Shown one piece after another: positions 50,891-63,530 of a stretch of 64,000 nt of DNA (its first letter is position 1; the number at the start of each line of letters is the position of its first letter). The stretch covers positions 8,072,540-8,136,539 of the forward strand of contig JAZBQD010000034.1 of assembly GCA_036583965.1 (NCBI GenBank), given 5' to 3'. The DNA is from Prunella strophiata. Lineage: Eukaryota > Chordata > Aves > Passeriformes > Prunellidae. The position numbers and the translations under genes were made by a program. The notes under the pieces were generated by a model. The model was not told the origin of the DNA. It worked only from the letters and a program-made list of their open reading frames with translations, and did not search any database.

Positions 50891-53705
50891 ACAAGCAATA
50901 CTTCAACTATTGTGAAAACTATGCAAATATCACTTATGTTACCACAAAGGGTACCAAGACAGTCACAACAAGAGGTGCTTCTGGTCTTAGCATCCTCAGC
51001 ACAAATTAAGTCATCTGACACTAAGAATGAAGCACCTTTTTCTTCTTCAGACTAAGAATGTCACACAACTTCAAATCTGTGCCAAGAGAACAGCTCTCAC
51101 AGGTTAGGAAAAAATATGCAAATAATTAACTATATTCACTGGTACCAGCCCAAACAGAACTAAACCTGCCACTGCTTGCTCTGTCCTGACAGGTGGGACC
51201 TACAGGGACTCCTCAGCTAGATACCACAGATCTAAGAAAAATGAACATGCAATGCCCATTGAATCTCTTGACTGCTTTAAAACAGTTCCTCCAGTTTAAC
51301 CCAGAAGGGTCCTCACACCCCATTTAAAACAACTCATGTGTGTCTTTACAATAGATAATTCTTCTCTTTTAAAGAGGGAAGTAAATTAAACTCTGAACCC
51401 TAATCACATTAATAGCCCCGCCTGACACTATAAATCACTGGTGCAGCATTTTGTTCATGCCCATAAATTACTGACACCATGCCCTCCTGCAGAAGATTCC
51501 TTCTCCTTAAAAGCATATTAATATGTTTGCACCCAGTCTCCTTTTTAAATACACTGGCTCACACTGTCAGCTTTCCTAGTGCTCTAGGCACCAATTTCAA
51601 ATTTCATAATCAATGATATAATTTTCCTCCATGGCAGTAATTTGATTACTTCTCTTGGGTGTGACAGGCATTTGTGGCCATTTCTTACTGTCTTCATCTC
51701 AAATTCCTAATCTTCCTTTCTTCCCTCCTCCCCATAAAACCTGTGCAAAATTGATAAAATAACATCAATAAATCAAGGCTCTTGCATTTTCCCTGAAGTG
51801 ACTGTATTCCAGATTTCTTCTCTGAAACACAAACAAGGACATAGTTCATCTAGTTCAACAGCATGACCAAAAGGGGTATAAAATGATGATGATGTTTTGT
51901 GGCAGTTATTGCCAGTTTAGTTAATATGACTGACTGCTTTTCCTGTGCAAGCTGTCTCTTCTAGATTACCCTATCTTTGAAATAATCACCGCTACCACCT
52001 AACATTTAGTAATAATTTACTCCACAGCAATTGGTCTGACAGAGCCCACATCAGCTGAAACAAAATTGCAACATTCATGGAAAAAAAAAATTAATTCACA
52101 TTTGTTTCTGACAAGTTCAGAGTCCCTGTTGACCAACCTGTACACTGCACTGCTGAAGTACAGTACATTTAGAACTTTTCATATACAGCACCAAAGGAAT
52201 AGAGTTCAAACTAAAGTTGCCACTTTCTTCCCACTAATTTCAGAAGTTTTAATGACAGCGAGAACAGGAGGCAAGAAATCTTGGTATTAATCAAGTTCTA
52301 AAACAAGCTGCAGAAAGATGCCTGCCCATCCCTGAATTTGGCTGATTTCATCAATCACACAATTCTTAAGGACACTTGAAACCACTTCCATTTCCACAAA
52401 CATCTGGAGAGACTGAAAGAGGAATGCAGCTGATAGCCCCCACTGCACTTTCTTTCAGGCAAAGTGGGTTTTTTCAAGGGTAAAGAACTGATTTCTCTCT
52501 TTCTCTACCCCCCATAAATACAAAGCCTTCCAGAGAAAGGCCTGGGGATCACATTCTCTTAGCCAGGGCTGAGTAAAACAGAACTTTGATTTTTTCGCCC
52601 TCGCCCGTAATGTTGGGGTGAGATAAATACTGCACGTGTGATATACACATTTAGACTATGGAAGCTTACTACAGGTGACCTAATTCAAAAGACAGATTTC
52701 CATGAAACAGATAATTCAGGTTTTTTTTTTCTCCTAACTGCTTTATTAAAGTACTTGATAAGATATTTAAAAGTAACTTGTGACTTCAAATTCTAAAATA
52801 TATTCTATTCTCCCTTGAGGTATCTCAGAGCAATCCAATTTTTTTTCTGCTGGGCAACCACACTGACATAAGAATTTCTATTAAACTTTTATCTGCAGAC
52901 ATGATGCAATGGTGCTCATTTGCAACTGCACAAGAGAAAGTCCATGACTGAGACAAAAGTAAATGGACCACAAGCAAAAGAATTTTCAACTTTCATATGT
53001 TGAACTAGGCCAAAAAAAATTGTCCAAACTATCATATTTAATCATTATTAATTATTTATCCTATGGGACAAAAATATGTCGAGCTTGTTAGGTCAACAGA
53101 ACCATTAACATGAGGAACCCCCCATAAGTCAGATGCAGTTTTTTACTCAAAAGAGTTGTTGATCTTTTCCAGAAGTTAAAGCCCAAATGCTCATACATGA
53201 ATTTTGAGAAGGCTGAAGCAGCAGAACACAACTGAACCAAAACTTTTCTTTGAAAAGAGCAATGCACATTCCTGGAATGAATAATTCCTTCTTGTCTGTT
53301 CTATTAATTCCTTCTTCTTGACATTCATATTTCTATCATAAATCAGCTGCAATTTTCTTTTCCCACAAGATGAAACCTGTGCTAGTAGACAAGTTCATAT
53401 TCACTGTGAATTACTGAAGCATCCATGTAGCTTTCTTTTCTTGCAGATTATTTTCACAGAAGTTCCTTTTAAGCAAGGTAGAAGCAAGTTTTTTTACAAT
53501 GCCACAGCAGCAATTTGTTTTGCTCTTTTAGATTCTATTTACTGAGCTAATAAAGACTATTCATCAATTAAACATAAAAAGTGATTTGAAATTTATCATT
53601 CTGAATTCAAGCTACATATATGAAGCTTACATGTTGCTTTTGCTCCCAGATGGAGCTGAAAAGAAATAGTAGATCTGACCTACAAAGCTGCTTGGAGGAA
53701 CTATG

Positions 53706-53763
53706 GCATCACATTCTGCTGCTCTTCAAAAGTAGCATCACATTTTTCTGCTCTTCAAAACTA
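53706..53763. repeat. 29-bp tandem duplication
   Basis: Two adjacent copies, 53706-53734 and 53735-53763, both starting GCATCACATT and ending CTGCTCTTCAAAA(G/C)TA. They differ at three or so positions. It is a recent-looking local duplication with no recognised function. Confidence 0.9.
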
Positions 53764-54028
53764 CCTATTTGTTCAGGGTCCCTGTCAGATTGAGAAGATA
53801 TTACCATTTTTCCTAAGACCATCATGTGAGGAATTAAAAAGTAAAATAAGAAAATGATATCTCAAACAGTGGTTGGATAGATACTATTGCAAAAATCTAT
53901 ATCCCCACATCCCTATTGCCAGCGTCACAGTTTGTGGAACAGAACAATTCAGTATTTCAAAGGAAGCCAATAACCATCATGAGAGCTCCCATGGGTGACA
54001 TTACTTAATCTGCAGTTTCATCTTCCAG

Positions 54029-54097
54029 AGGAAAAAGAAGCCTACGAGGAAAAACTATTTCCATAAACAAGGGTCTTAAAAGCCAAACAGAAAAAAG
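54029..54097 (+). other. Exon-like segment (weak, unconfirmed)
   Basis: Sixty-nine bases lie between a fair acceptor (CTGCAGTTTCATCTTCCAG) and a strong donor (AAAAAAG|GTAAGT). One of three frames is open. Its phase does not fit the candidate exon at 50199-50401: joined directly, the downstream reading would stop inside this segment. It could be a non-coding exon, a cryptic exon or chance. Confidence 0.12.
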
Positions 54098-55550
54098 GTA
54101 AGTTTCAAAATTTGGGCACTTCTGTCTAACAATCCTGGTCATGCCCTTCCTCCCCTCAAAGCTGGGGAATAATTTAAAGCCAATGAAAGCTCAAGAGTTT
54201 GGGAAATGCAGATCTTGGGGAGCACTATATAAAAAGGGGCCAACAGGAAGAAGAAATTTCTTTATTTCTGTGTCAGACTCCCTGTGGCTCTGTCAAAGCA
54301 GCAGCAGTAACACTTTACACCTTCCAGAGCACATGCCCTGCAAAACACCTCACGTGAGCAACTCCATCCCTGCCAGAACAAATGTTAAAGCAGTTTGTTA
54401 CTCCTCATCCTCCTCTTTGATCATTTCAAAGCTTTGAACAGTAACAGACTGCTGAGGAGAGAGCTACCAGCACCGACAGGGAGAGAGGATCTGCTACAGC
54501 TGATATGCAGCACACAGAGACAGCGTGCAAGGGATCTCCAAGGGAGGAAAAGCAGAAGGAATTGCAGGCATTTCATCCTACAAGGATCAACAAATCCCAC
54601 AGACAGACAGCAATTGCATGAAATTGTTCTGCAAAAGGAAATATGAGAGGAACAGAAGTTACCTGCAATTTCATAGTTCTCATTGAAATGCAACCTACAT
54701 TTTTAGGAGACTGAGGAAAAAGGGCATTATTTATGTCTATTTGGAGGACATAGAGAAAGCAAGAAGGGAAAGGAGGAAGATTCTCTTCTGCCAGTTTTGA
54801 GACCAGGCAAGTGGCTTAGCTAAATAAGCAAGGTCTTCAAAAGTATACTGATAATATTTTTAAACTATAAGCAAAATCTGCATTCCACTGACAAAGCTGT
54901 AAAACTTGCCTGGAGACTACACACGGTGCTCTAATCACACTGGCTCCTCAGAGCTGACCCATAAAAGCCAGAGCAGTTACTGACAGATGCACTAAAAATT
55001 TCTGACTGGCTTTTTGGGGGAACAAGCCATGGATTTGTATTTGGAAGCTATTCCAAAACTGTTAGGAGTCATGTAGAATGAACAGCCTTTTGCTCAGCTG
55101 CCAACATACCAGCCCAAAAGCTCAAGGAGGTGACTTCAGACAGAAACAAAAAGGCTCTGTGTTTCTACCTACTAGAGCTTGCACTAAATTCCCCTCTCTG
55201 ACACAGAGGAGCTCAGTGCCAGGGAACCACAATGAATTCACAGGCCAAAGGCTCACATCTGCTGCTTGGCTTTGAAATCCTTCCTTGCTTTTACAGAATT
55301 AAATTGCAAAGGGTGCCAGAGCCCAGTGCCACTTGGAGGACCCCACTGACCACTCTGTGGCCACACAGATCAGCCTGGAGACCTTCACTGCTCAACAGCT
55401 TCAGGTTTTGAAGTGCTGCTTCGGTTACATTGGCAATTCTAGACCTGAGTCTCCAGAAATCTCTTGTAGGTGCACATCTGCTGGGATTAGAAGGTTCAAG
55501 GTAATGTTAATCAGGAAAAGAGGAAGACAAGTCACTCCACAAGCCACAAA

Positions 55551-55710
55551 CACAGAATCATATGAACCACAGAACAGTCTGGGTTGGAAGGTACCATAAA
55601 TATCATCACACCTAGCATGTCAGGGAAACCTTCTGCTAGACCAGGTTGCTCAAAGCCCCTATCCAGCCTGGCCTTGAACACTTCCTGTGTTGGGATAACA
55701 TGCTGCTTTT
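55551..55710 (-). mobile_element. CR1 LINE fragment, diverged 3' tail
   Basis: On the plus strand, CACAGAATCATATGAACCACAGAACAGTCT leads into GGGTTGGAAGGTACCATAAATATCATC, then CTTCTGCTAGACCAGGTTGC, TCAAAGCCCC, ATCCAGCCTGGCCTTGAACACTTCC and a decayed GGGATGGGGCA. This is the CR1 3' end in reverse complement. The copy is clearly older than the one at 39060-39226. The exact right end is uncertain, since weak similarity may continue a few tens of bases. Confidence 0.88.
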
Positions 55711-57868
55711 CTTACTGGAAAGGAGACTAAATGCCAAACTATCTCCTGTGTAAGTCTGCCCAGCAGTTTCTGTCAGCTCCCTTCTGAAATGGAACCATCA
55801 GTTGTAAGGTGTCCCCTCTGCACCCAGGTTTCAGGACCAGGAAAACTTAGTTACCAAATGAAACACTGTGAGCAAACATGAGCAGCCTTTCAGCTGTGAC
55901 AGGAAACCAGACACAGGGTAATTCTTGTCTTTATTCACACATCATAGACTGACTGCAGTGATTTCAAACACTTGCCTTTTTTTTCTCTGCAATGCATACC
56001 ATATCATTACCCCCTGAGAGGCCACTTTACACTTGGCTCTCCTGCCTCCTTTCTCCTGCTTTGTTGTATAAAGTTATATGGAAAATAATACCTAAGTGAC
56101 TCCGCATCCTGCAGGGAAGTAGCTTAAAACATCACTCAGTCTTTCTGAAAATTTTCATGCCACTGCAAACAAAAAAAAAAGTCAGTCATTATACCTCAAA
56201 TTTGACAGTTTCTTTTGGATTGAAAACCATAAATTAAGTAAAAAATATTTATTTATTCAAACACATGGGTTTGCTTTCCACCAAAACACTTCTGACAGCT
56301 GCAAAGATGACAGTAACCTGTGATACCTGCTCTGCATCACCCTTGTGGCTGTCTTGTTATTTCTGGAAACCCAAAAGTTACCTCCTGAAAAGTCAAATCA
56401 TTCTGTCCTAATTAGAAGCTTCTGAAGACAAACTTCAATTGGGATGTACACTTCCCACACATTAAACACTAATTCAGAAAGCAGGAAGCCCTTCTCAGCA
56501 TGTCCTTCAGATGAGAGGTTGCAGACTTAAAAACACCAGGTTTAAAACCCAAGCTGAAAACTCTGCTGTTTAATAATGAAACACAGCAGTTGCATTGCAG
56601 CTTCTAGAGTTCTTCTAGCAATAAATAAAACCCTGACTGCAGCAAGACAGGTTCTGAGAAGCTTCCTCACAGTCACCAAGTTTTACAGGACAGGAATTTC
56701 CCCTCTCAATGCAAGTGTAGGGGTGATAAGCTGTTTTTCCTTATGACAGGAGGGGGATATAACTGCATTAAAGCCATCCCAGTCCCTTTCCAAGGAATGA
56801 CACTGTCTTCTAGTCCAGTGATCAACCACACAGTTTGTGAACAATCAGGTCAAAATACCTCAAGTGCCACAGGTTTCCTGTGTTCATCTTTGCTGGTGGA
56901 AAACAGGAATATTAACTGGGCTGATTTAGCTTTTCCACAGCGAACTCTCACTGCTTAAAAGCACCTCACAGTGAAGGTCATTCCAAACAATGCAGGTGCA
57001 CTACTGCTGGACAAGCAGAAGTGCATGGAAGGGAAGTGAGCACTTCAGATCCTGTTACTCTTCTCTGATCATCTAATGCTGCTCATAATGCTAATCTGGT
57101 CATTTATTAGGGATATAATGTCCATTCTTGCTAGTCAAGACAAGGACTTACCAGCAGCCAAAACACTAATTTAAGGACTATTAATAACTTCATTTCCAAA
57201 GGCAGTTAGTATTTTCATTTGTGGCAAAAATTCAGTTGCTTAGTACACTTTTCTGCAAAAACAGAACTTGTCTGGAGTAGGCTGGCAACTAGGTATGTCC
57301 CCATTTGGGCTCTAAATTACTGATGCAAATTTTTCAGGGCAGATATCCAGTGAGTCAAGATCAACAATCTGACATTATTTTTGCCTGTGTGCTACCAAAA
57401 GCCAAAACACACTCTGGGACTTTTTGACATCATGTGTGGTTTAGGCAGCAAAAGCATCCTGCCCTGAAACTAACAACAGTAAGAGTTACATCACATAAGT
57501 ACAGTTTCCTAGAAACACTTGCACTCCCAATTTTCACCTACTTAAAGGGAAGTGACAAGGCTGTAAGTCTCACAATCAAAGTACAGGTTCATCACATGGG
57601 GACAATTTATTTTTTACCTTCTGTACAAGTGCTTAATAAGGCAACTCCAACATGTACTTTTATTTAATTAAACATAATCTCCTGGTAACAGAATATAAGA
57701 CATCTTTAAAACATTCTGTGTTGCTTCTAGCAGCATGCAGCTGGAATTATACAAATTACTGCATTCCCCCCCTTGCTACTTTCTGATGTGGTATAAATTG
57801 GCATAATTCTGCTGAGTCCTGTTGATTTACACCAAAGAGTGGCTGATCTACACAGAATTCTCAAAATT

Positions 57869-58057
57869 CACAGAATCACTGGGTTGGAAGAAACCTGAAA
57901 GACAATCAAGTCCAACCCATGCCCTAACACCTCAACTAAACCCTGGCACCCAGTGCCACATCTAGTCTTAAACACATCCAGGGATGGTGACTCCACCACC
58001 TCCCCATTCCAGTACTTTATCACCCTTTCTGTAAAAAAAAAACTTCTTCCTAATATC
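57869..58057 (-). mobile_element. CR1 LINE fragment, other subfamily
   Basis: CACAGAATCACTGGGTTGGAAG, CAAGTCCAACCCATGCCC, the ACCTCAACTAAACC part, GTGCCACATC, ACACATCCAGGGATGGTGACTCCACCACCTCCC, CACCCTTTCTGTAAA and CTTCTTCCTAATATC match the reverse complement of a CR1 3' end. The wording (GGTGACTCCACCACCTCCC, GTGCCACATC) differs from that of the other four copies and suggests another CR1 subfamily, which I will not name without a search. Similarity fades after TAATATC. Confidence 0.9.
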
Positions 58058-58844
58058 ATAACATAGTTCCAAGCTTTCAAAACGAGACACAAAAATATAT
58101 TTGATTTGCCCCACCTGAGTAACATCTGAGGACAACTACTGCCATTGGCATGTCCCCTCCCAGTCCCCTCTCCCTGCCTGCCAGTCACACCCAGCACCAG
58201 AGGGGACCCTTTGGGCACCTAAGCCCCTTTTCACAGGAAGGAGTCACTGCCTCATGAAGGGCTTTAATCACTTAAAAATTGCTAGAAGTAGCAAAGGAGA
58301 AAAGCAAGTAAGTTCCTCTCTTAAATGTAATTAATGTGTGATCCTCTACTCTTGACTAGAACTACCCAGGTAGAACTCAAAGTTTCAAGTCCCTCCTTGT
58401 CCTGATGCCTCAGAGCATTCCAGCTGAAAACTCTTGTTTACTCTTTAACTTTTAACTGAGAGGCCCTGAAATATAATCAATGCTTACTTTTGAAACCCTA
58501 CAATTTTAATTACTGTTTTCAGAAACTCTCTATCACATGTTTTATGTACAATCAATGCTGACCCATAAAGGGAAAGCACTAACATTTTGGTATACAAGAA
58601 GTTTGCTCTTTAAGAAGAAAACAATCAATTACTGATCATCTAACTGCCTCTGTGTGCACATCTATTGCTTCCCTCTTATTGCAGATTAGACATGATTATG
58701 TCCCAAGAAAGCAAAAATGCTATAAAACTCCACTTCTGATTTGTTCAGTATAAGATTTTATTTATGTTGTTACTTAAGTTGGTAGATTTTTAATTTTTTT
58801 CAACCTACACAAGGCATTGTTCCCTGTGTAGCAGCTAAGGGGGC

Positions 58845-58857
58845 AAAAAAAAAAAAA
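58845..58857. repeat. Poly-A tract (13 A)
   Basis: A homopolymer run inside AT-rich sequence. Confidence 0.8.
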
Positions 58858-61800
58858 TTAAATCTTGCAATACCACAATTTGATCAATGTGTTTTGACAC
58901 TGCTTCCTTCTAAATCATTCTGAATATGCTGAGATCTGAATGCATGTTGTCACATCAAGATACAATTGTGTGAGAGTTGTTATGCATTGAAAGAAAACTC
59001 TTCATGTATGTAACTCTGGGTTTAATATGTTGTAGCAGATCACGCCATAAAAAGCTTGTCATGCCCAGATTTTGTGTTTGAGAGTTACTTCTTATTTCAT
59101 CTGAAGTGGGGGATCAATCTGCAATCTTTTCAAAGAGGCATTACAAAGTATCAGTGAGAAAATTACTGGATTTAAACACTCAAGAATAATGCTTTCCTAA
59201 TTAGCACCCATAAATAAGAGGCATAAAAAGCCCAGTGACAGACATTGAGTGAAAAGATGTGCCAGGACATCCATGTTCTTTAGTTTGAGTCCATCAGGGA
59301 TAGGTTGATAAAATGCTAAAGAAAAAGCCTACCTTAATTTCTGTTCAAAATCATTAGCTAGATTTTAAAAAGTAATGTATTAGTACATAAATTGGTGTTA
59401 TCAGGTACATCTCAGCCAACCTGCAGAAACCAATAGCATTTACACTTGCCACTCAGAGGAGATGAGCTAACAGGTTCCTATTTGGGAATAAAGACTTAAA
59501 AACAGTAAACCAAACTTCTTATTCCCTCTTCAAAGGACCTGAAACTGTACATCACATGCAGGCACATGTGTGGCAGCAGGCTAAGAACAGCCATCCTGTG
59601 GTAACATGCAAACCAGAGATTTGCACAGAAATGGGCAGCTAAACCAAGAAACAGAAAGGATGTGTAAGTACACACAGGCTATGGAACACTAAACTGAGCA
59701 CAAAATTTGCACAAATCTTATTACTTAAAAAAATCAGGTCACAAAAGCCAGTGTATTCTCAGCAACAAGGCACAGTTCATAGTAAATACTTCAATATTTT
59801 TGGCAGCCCAAATAATATCCAGCTGTGCTTGAAGTCCCATTACTCCCTATCCCTACAAAGTCAAGTACAGCTCAACCAAAGCAGGAGAAAAAGTCATTTC
59901 TCTTCAGAGGAGAAAAGAAAGAAGAAAAAGGAAGAGAGCTGAGCAAGCTTCCTCCTTTGAAGGAAGTTAAAGAGTGAAGAGAAGGCAGCAATGGGGTTCT
60001 GGGCTGCCTGATCAGCAGGCAGGCACCAGCTCCAACCAGGAAAAGAGCAGAGCACTCCTGCAGCCACAGCAGCCTGTCCTGGCTCTACAGGAATATTCCA
60101 CTCTTTACCTTCTCCTCTTGCTCCAGCACTGAACCTTGCATGTTAATCCCAAGAATCCTCCTTATTTAATAAATGCATTAAAGTCTATCGATTTTCAGTG
60201 ACTATGAAAGGTCAAGTCAAAACAAAGCAAGAACATTTTGCAATGCAAAGGGCTGTAAAAAGAAAAAAAATTCCTAATGAGAGTAAGTGGTTATTGTGCA
60301 GATTGAAGAGAAACTTCAGCCAGTCAAATTCATGTCGTTACATGGATATAAGCAGAGAGGAATTCACTTGGGCCAAAACTTCAAGCAATACTCTCTGTCT
60401 CTTATCCTGTGTTTTTATTTACACACCCAGGAGACAAATTTTAATCTCAAAACCTCAGACATTATTAGTATTTGTTTAAAGGCCAGGAAAGACTGCTCTA
60501 ATCCTTCATTGTGACCTCCTGTTCAATACAGACCAGAAGATGGAAGCCAAAAGCTTCACCACCCATCACACAAAGGAAGAGGGATGAAAAGTGATCCCCT
60601 TCCATACTCAGGGTATCCCAGGTCAAAACAGGTAATGGCAGGGAAATGAGAAGCAAGTAGGTGCCTGATTTTTAATATCTGTGATAGGAAATCTTTCATA
60701 CAAGCTAATTTATGGAACAGTCACAGTTTTCTTTTTCCAAACTTTCTCATTCCACCCAAACCCACCCACAATGAAAAATGATGCTGTGATTAGAGGCATG
60801 CTTAATTACTTTCCAGCAATAAAATTTTATGAACCAAATTTTTATCCTAGCCTGTGCATTTTCTTATTTATTTTATATATTCATAAATATTCAAAGCCAT
60901 TACGATGATTATTAATTGCAGCAGAATGCAATTAGGTGGCTTTCCACAATAGCAGTCTTTGAAACTGCAATGTGTATTCACTGTTTTTCCAGCACCTGAC
61001 TTCAATTATTTAGCTCTTTGAGGATCTCTGTTATCATGATATAATGAATGTTCTACTTAAATAGCATCACTACCTGAAAGAAAGAACACTGATCTATTAC
61101 TACATTAAGCTCAGCCGTGTAGTGAGTTGTGTCATATAATGAAACCTTCACAAAACTGATTACCTGCAGAGCCTCACACTGTTCAAAATGCTAGCAAGTC
61201 ACATTCTCTTTCTGGCCACAAAGTTGTCATCTTTGCCTTCCCCCAAATAATTCCTCTTTAATCTTTTCACAGACTTTTACACCTGTGCTACATAATTTCC
61301 AAGCTAATATTTTAAAAGGTGCTGATCCACCTCTCCCACACACCCTGGACAAAAAAGGGTGTGCCTGCAGCAGGGAGAGACCATTTATAAAATTATGGAC
61401 ACTGCACACTATAAAACACCCAAAATCTCGTTAGCAGACTGCCTTTTCAGGAGTTACTCCTCCAGAAAGGAGAACTCTTTTTGAAGGTCAGCAGCCTGCC
61501 CTCGCTGATGTTTACAGCACTGACTTCCCCAGCAGCCACTTAAGGGATGCTTTCAGCATCTCGCCTCAGTAAGTGGTGCCAGCCTTCATAAAGGGCAGGA
61601 TATTGTTACAGCTTGCAAGAGCTCACATTAACTTTTAGCCTAAGTGGTAAATTTTACCTCCAAAATGATCATTTGCTTTTGAAAGCGTGCGCTCAAATCA
61701 TTTCAGCTTCACCTGACCTCGCTCCCGTTCCGTGCTCCTCTCTGCCGCAGGTGTCAGCGCCCACCCCTCCCTTCCACGCCTACTGCAGGAACTGAAATGC

Positions 61801-63354
61801 TAATTTAGGAACATTCTGCCCAATTATATTTTTGTCCTCTTTATTCAACTTGCTAACGGAGAGGCAAAACTCGGGGTGATGAGGAAAGCAAAAGCAGAGT
61901 TCCAGGGCAACACAGAGGCTGCTGAAGTGAACTGTGAGCAAGGCAGCACAGGAGGGGATGGCTCCCAGGAGGGGATGCAAGGAAGGCAATTGCCAGCCCT
62001 GCATAAAGCCAGCAGCAGCAAGGCACAGGCATTTAGCCTTGCACCATTCCCACAACGTGACTGCGTGGGAGACATGAAATGTGGCAAGTGCTCCTAGAAA
62101 TCTCCTCAACTCTCTCTCGGGATTTGGCAGAGTTTTATTGGTTTCTGCTCTGGTAACAGTAAAGCCAGCTGAAGGCACACCTGGGCACTGGGGAGCACTG
62201 GACTCCAAAAATTTACAGCATCAGGGGTGGTGCTGCTCCCTGCATGCAAAACACAACTTGTGTTTCTTACAAAAATTCCCAGACATTTTTCAGCCTCAGC
62301 TGCGTAAAAAGCCCTTCTAAGCAGCTCACCTACCACTGGCTTTCCCTCTGTGAAAAACTGAGATGTTCCTAAAATAGCACCATGTTATACTGCAGTGCTC
62401 TCCAACTCTGATCCCATAATCCCCTCCAAGAGAGGGACCCTGGCACCTGTGCTCAGAGCCCACTGACAGCACAGGAGCCACCCACAGAGCTGCAATTTCA
62501 GGAGGAAGGATTTAAGGAGGTGACTTGGGGAGCCCTGTACATGTACAGCAGGACAGGGGACTTGTGGTGCTTCACTCTCAATTGAGATGCAAATATGTTT
62601 TTTTCCTTGTTGTTCAGTCAAAATATACTGATGCAGACCCACCACCTCACCTGAGGTTATCATTTTAGGGCTGTATAACTTCATTGAAAAAACATCACAT
62701 TCCAGTCAACTTTTTCCTTACCAATGCTCCTTGCATTATTCAAGAAGAAAAGAAATAAAAAATTAAACAAGAAGAAAATCTTCAAGAAACTTTTAAAAAA
62801 TAAGTATAGTAGAACTAAATTCATAGTCCTATCTGTTTGCCCTAAAGGCTTATTTACTCATCTGCCTCTTGTTAGGGACAAATACCTGTTCCACAGAAAC
62901 CAGGCTTCAGAAGGGGAAAAAGGCATTCCAGTCATTATTGTGTCAAGATGGAGATCATCCAGCCAAAATGCATGACATGAATAAATGCAGTGATTAGCTA
63001 AAAGGAGACAAGTGAATTAGCACACAGCAGTCCTACTGCAACAACTAATTTTTTGCCTGCATAATACAAGATACCAAGTTTACTTTCCAACTTGATTTAT
63101 AACTTCAGAACTAATGCAGCAATTAACTACAAATTGACAAGTATGTTTTACTAGCAGCCAAGATTTTAATTAAAGAAAAAAAGTAAACTTAACACAAAGC
63201 TTTCAAAGTACTTTGAGAAATAAGGATATAGTAAGAGGTTAATATTGTTAATTTTTTTTGCATTGGCATATGAAAATTTAACACATTAGAAAAGAACTAA
63301 GCTGAAACTGAATGCTTTAATCAAATCCTGGTGACATCATTTTTGCTGAAACAA

Positions 63355-63530
63355 TTTGGAAAATCAGAGAGATTAAAGCTGAAATCCATTAGTAAGATAG
63401 CAAGTGAATGTAAACATACTTTCTTCAATTTCTGCTGATTCAATTTTGAAAACCTACAAGATTAAAACTAAGGCCTACTTATAAGATGGGAAGTGAGCAC
63501 AAAGTTATTACTCTTCAAATCACAGAACTT
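63355..63530. repeat. Diverged tandem duplication, offset about 89 bp
   Basis: Anchors recur at a constant offset: GATTAAA at 63371 and 63460, AAGTGA at 63402 and 63491, and CTTCAA near 63423 and 63513. AATTTGGAAAA and AATTTTGAAAA sit at the left ends of the two copies. Identity between anchors is modest. It is an old duplication, and weaker echoes on either side (CTGAAACTGAATG near 63302, CATTAAAGCTG near 63560) hint at further units. Confidence 0.6.
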
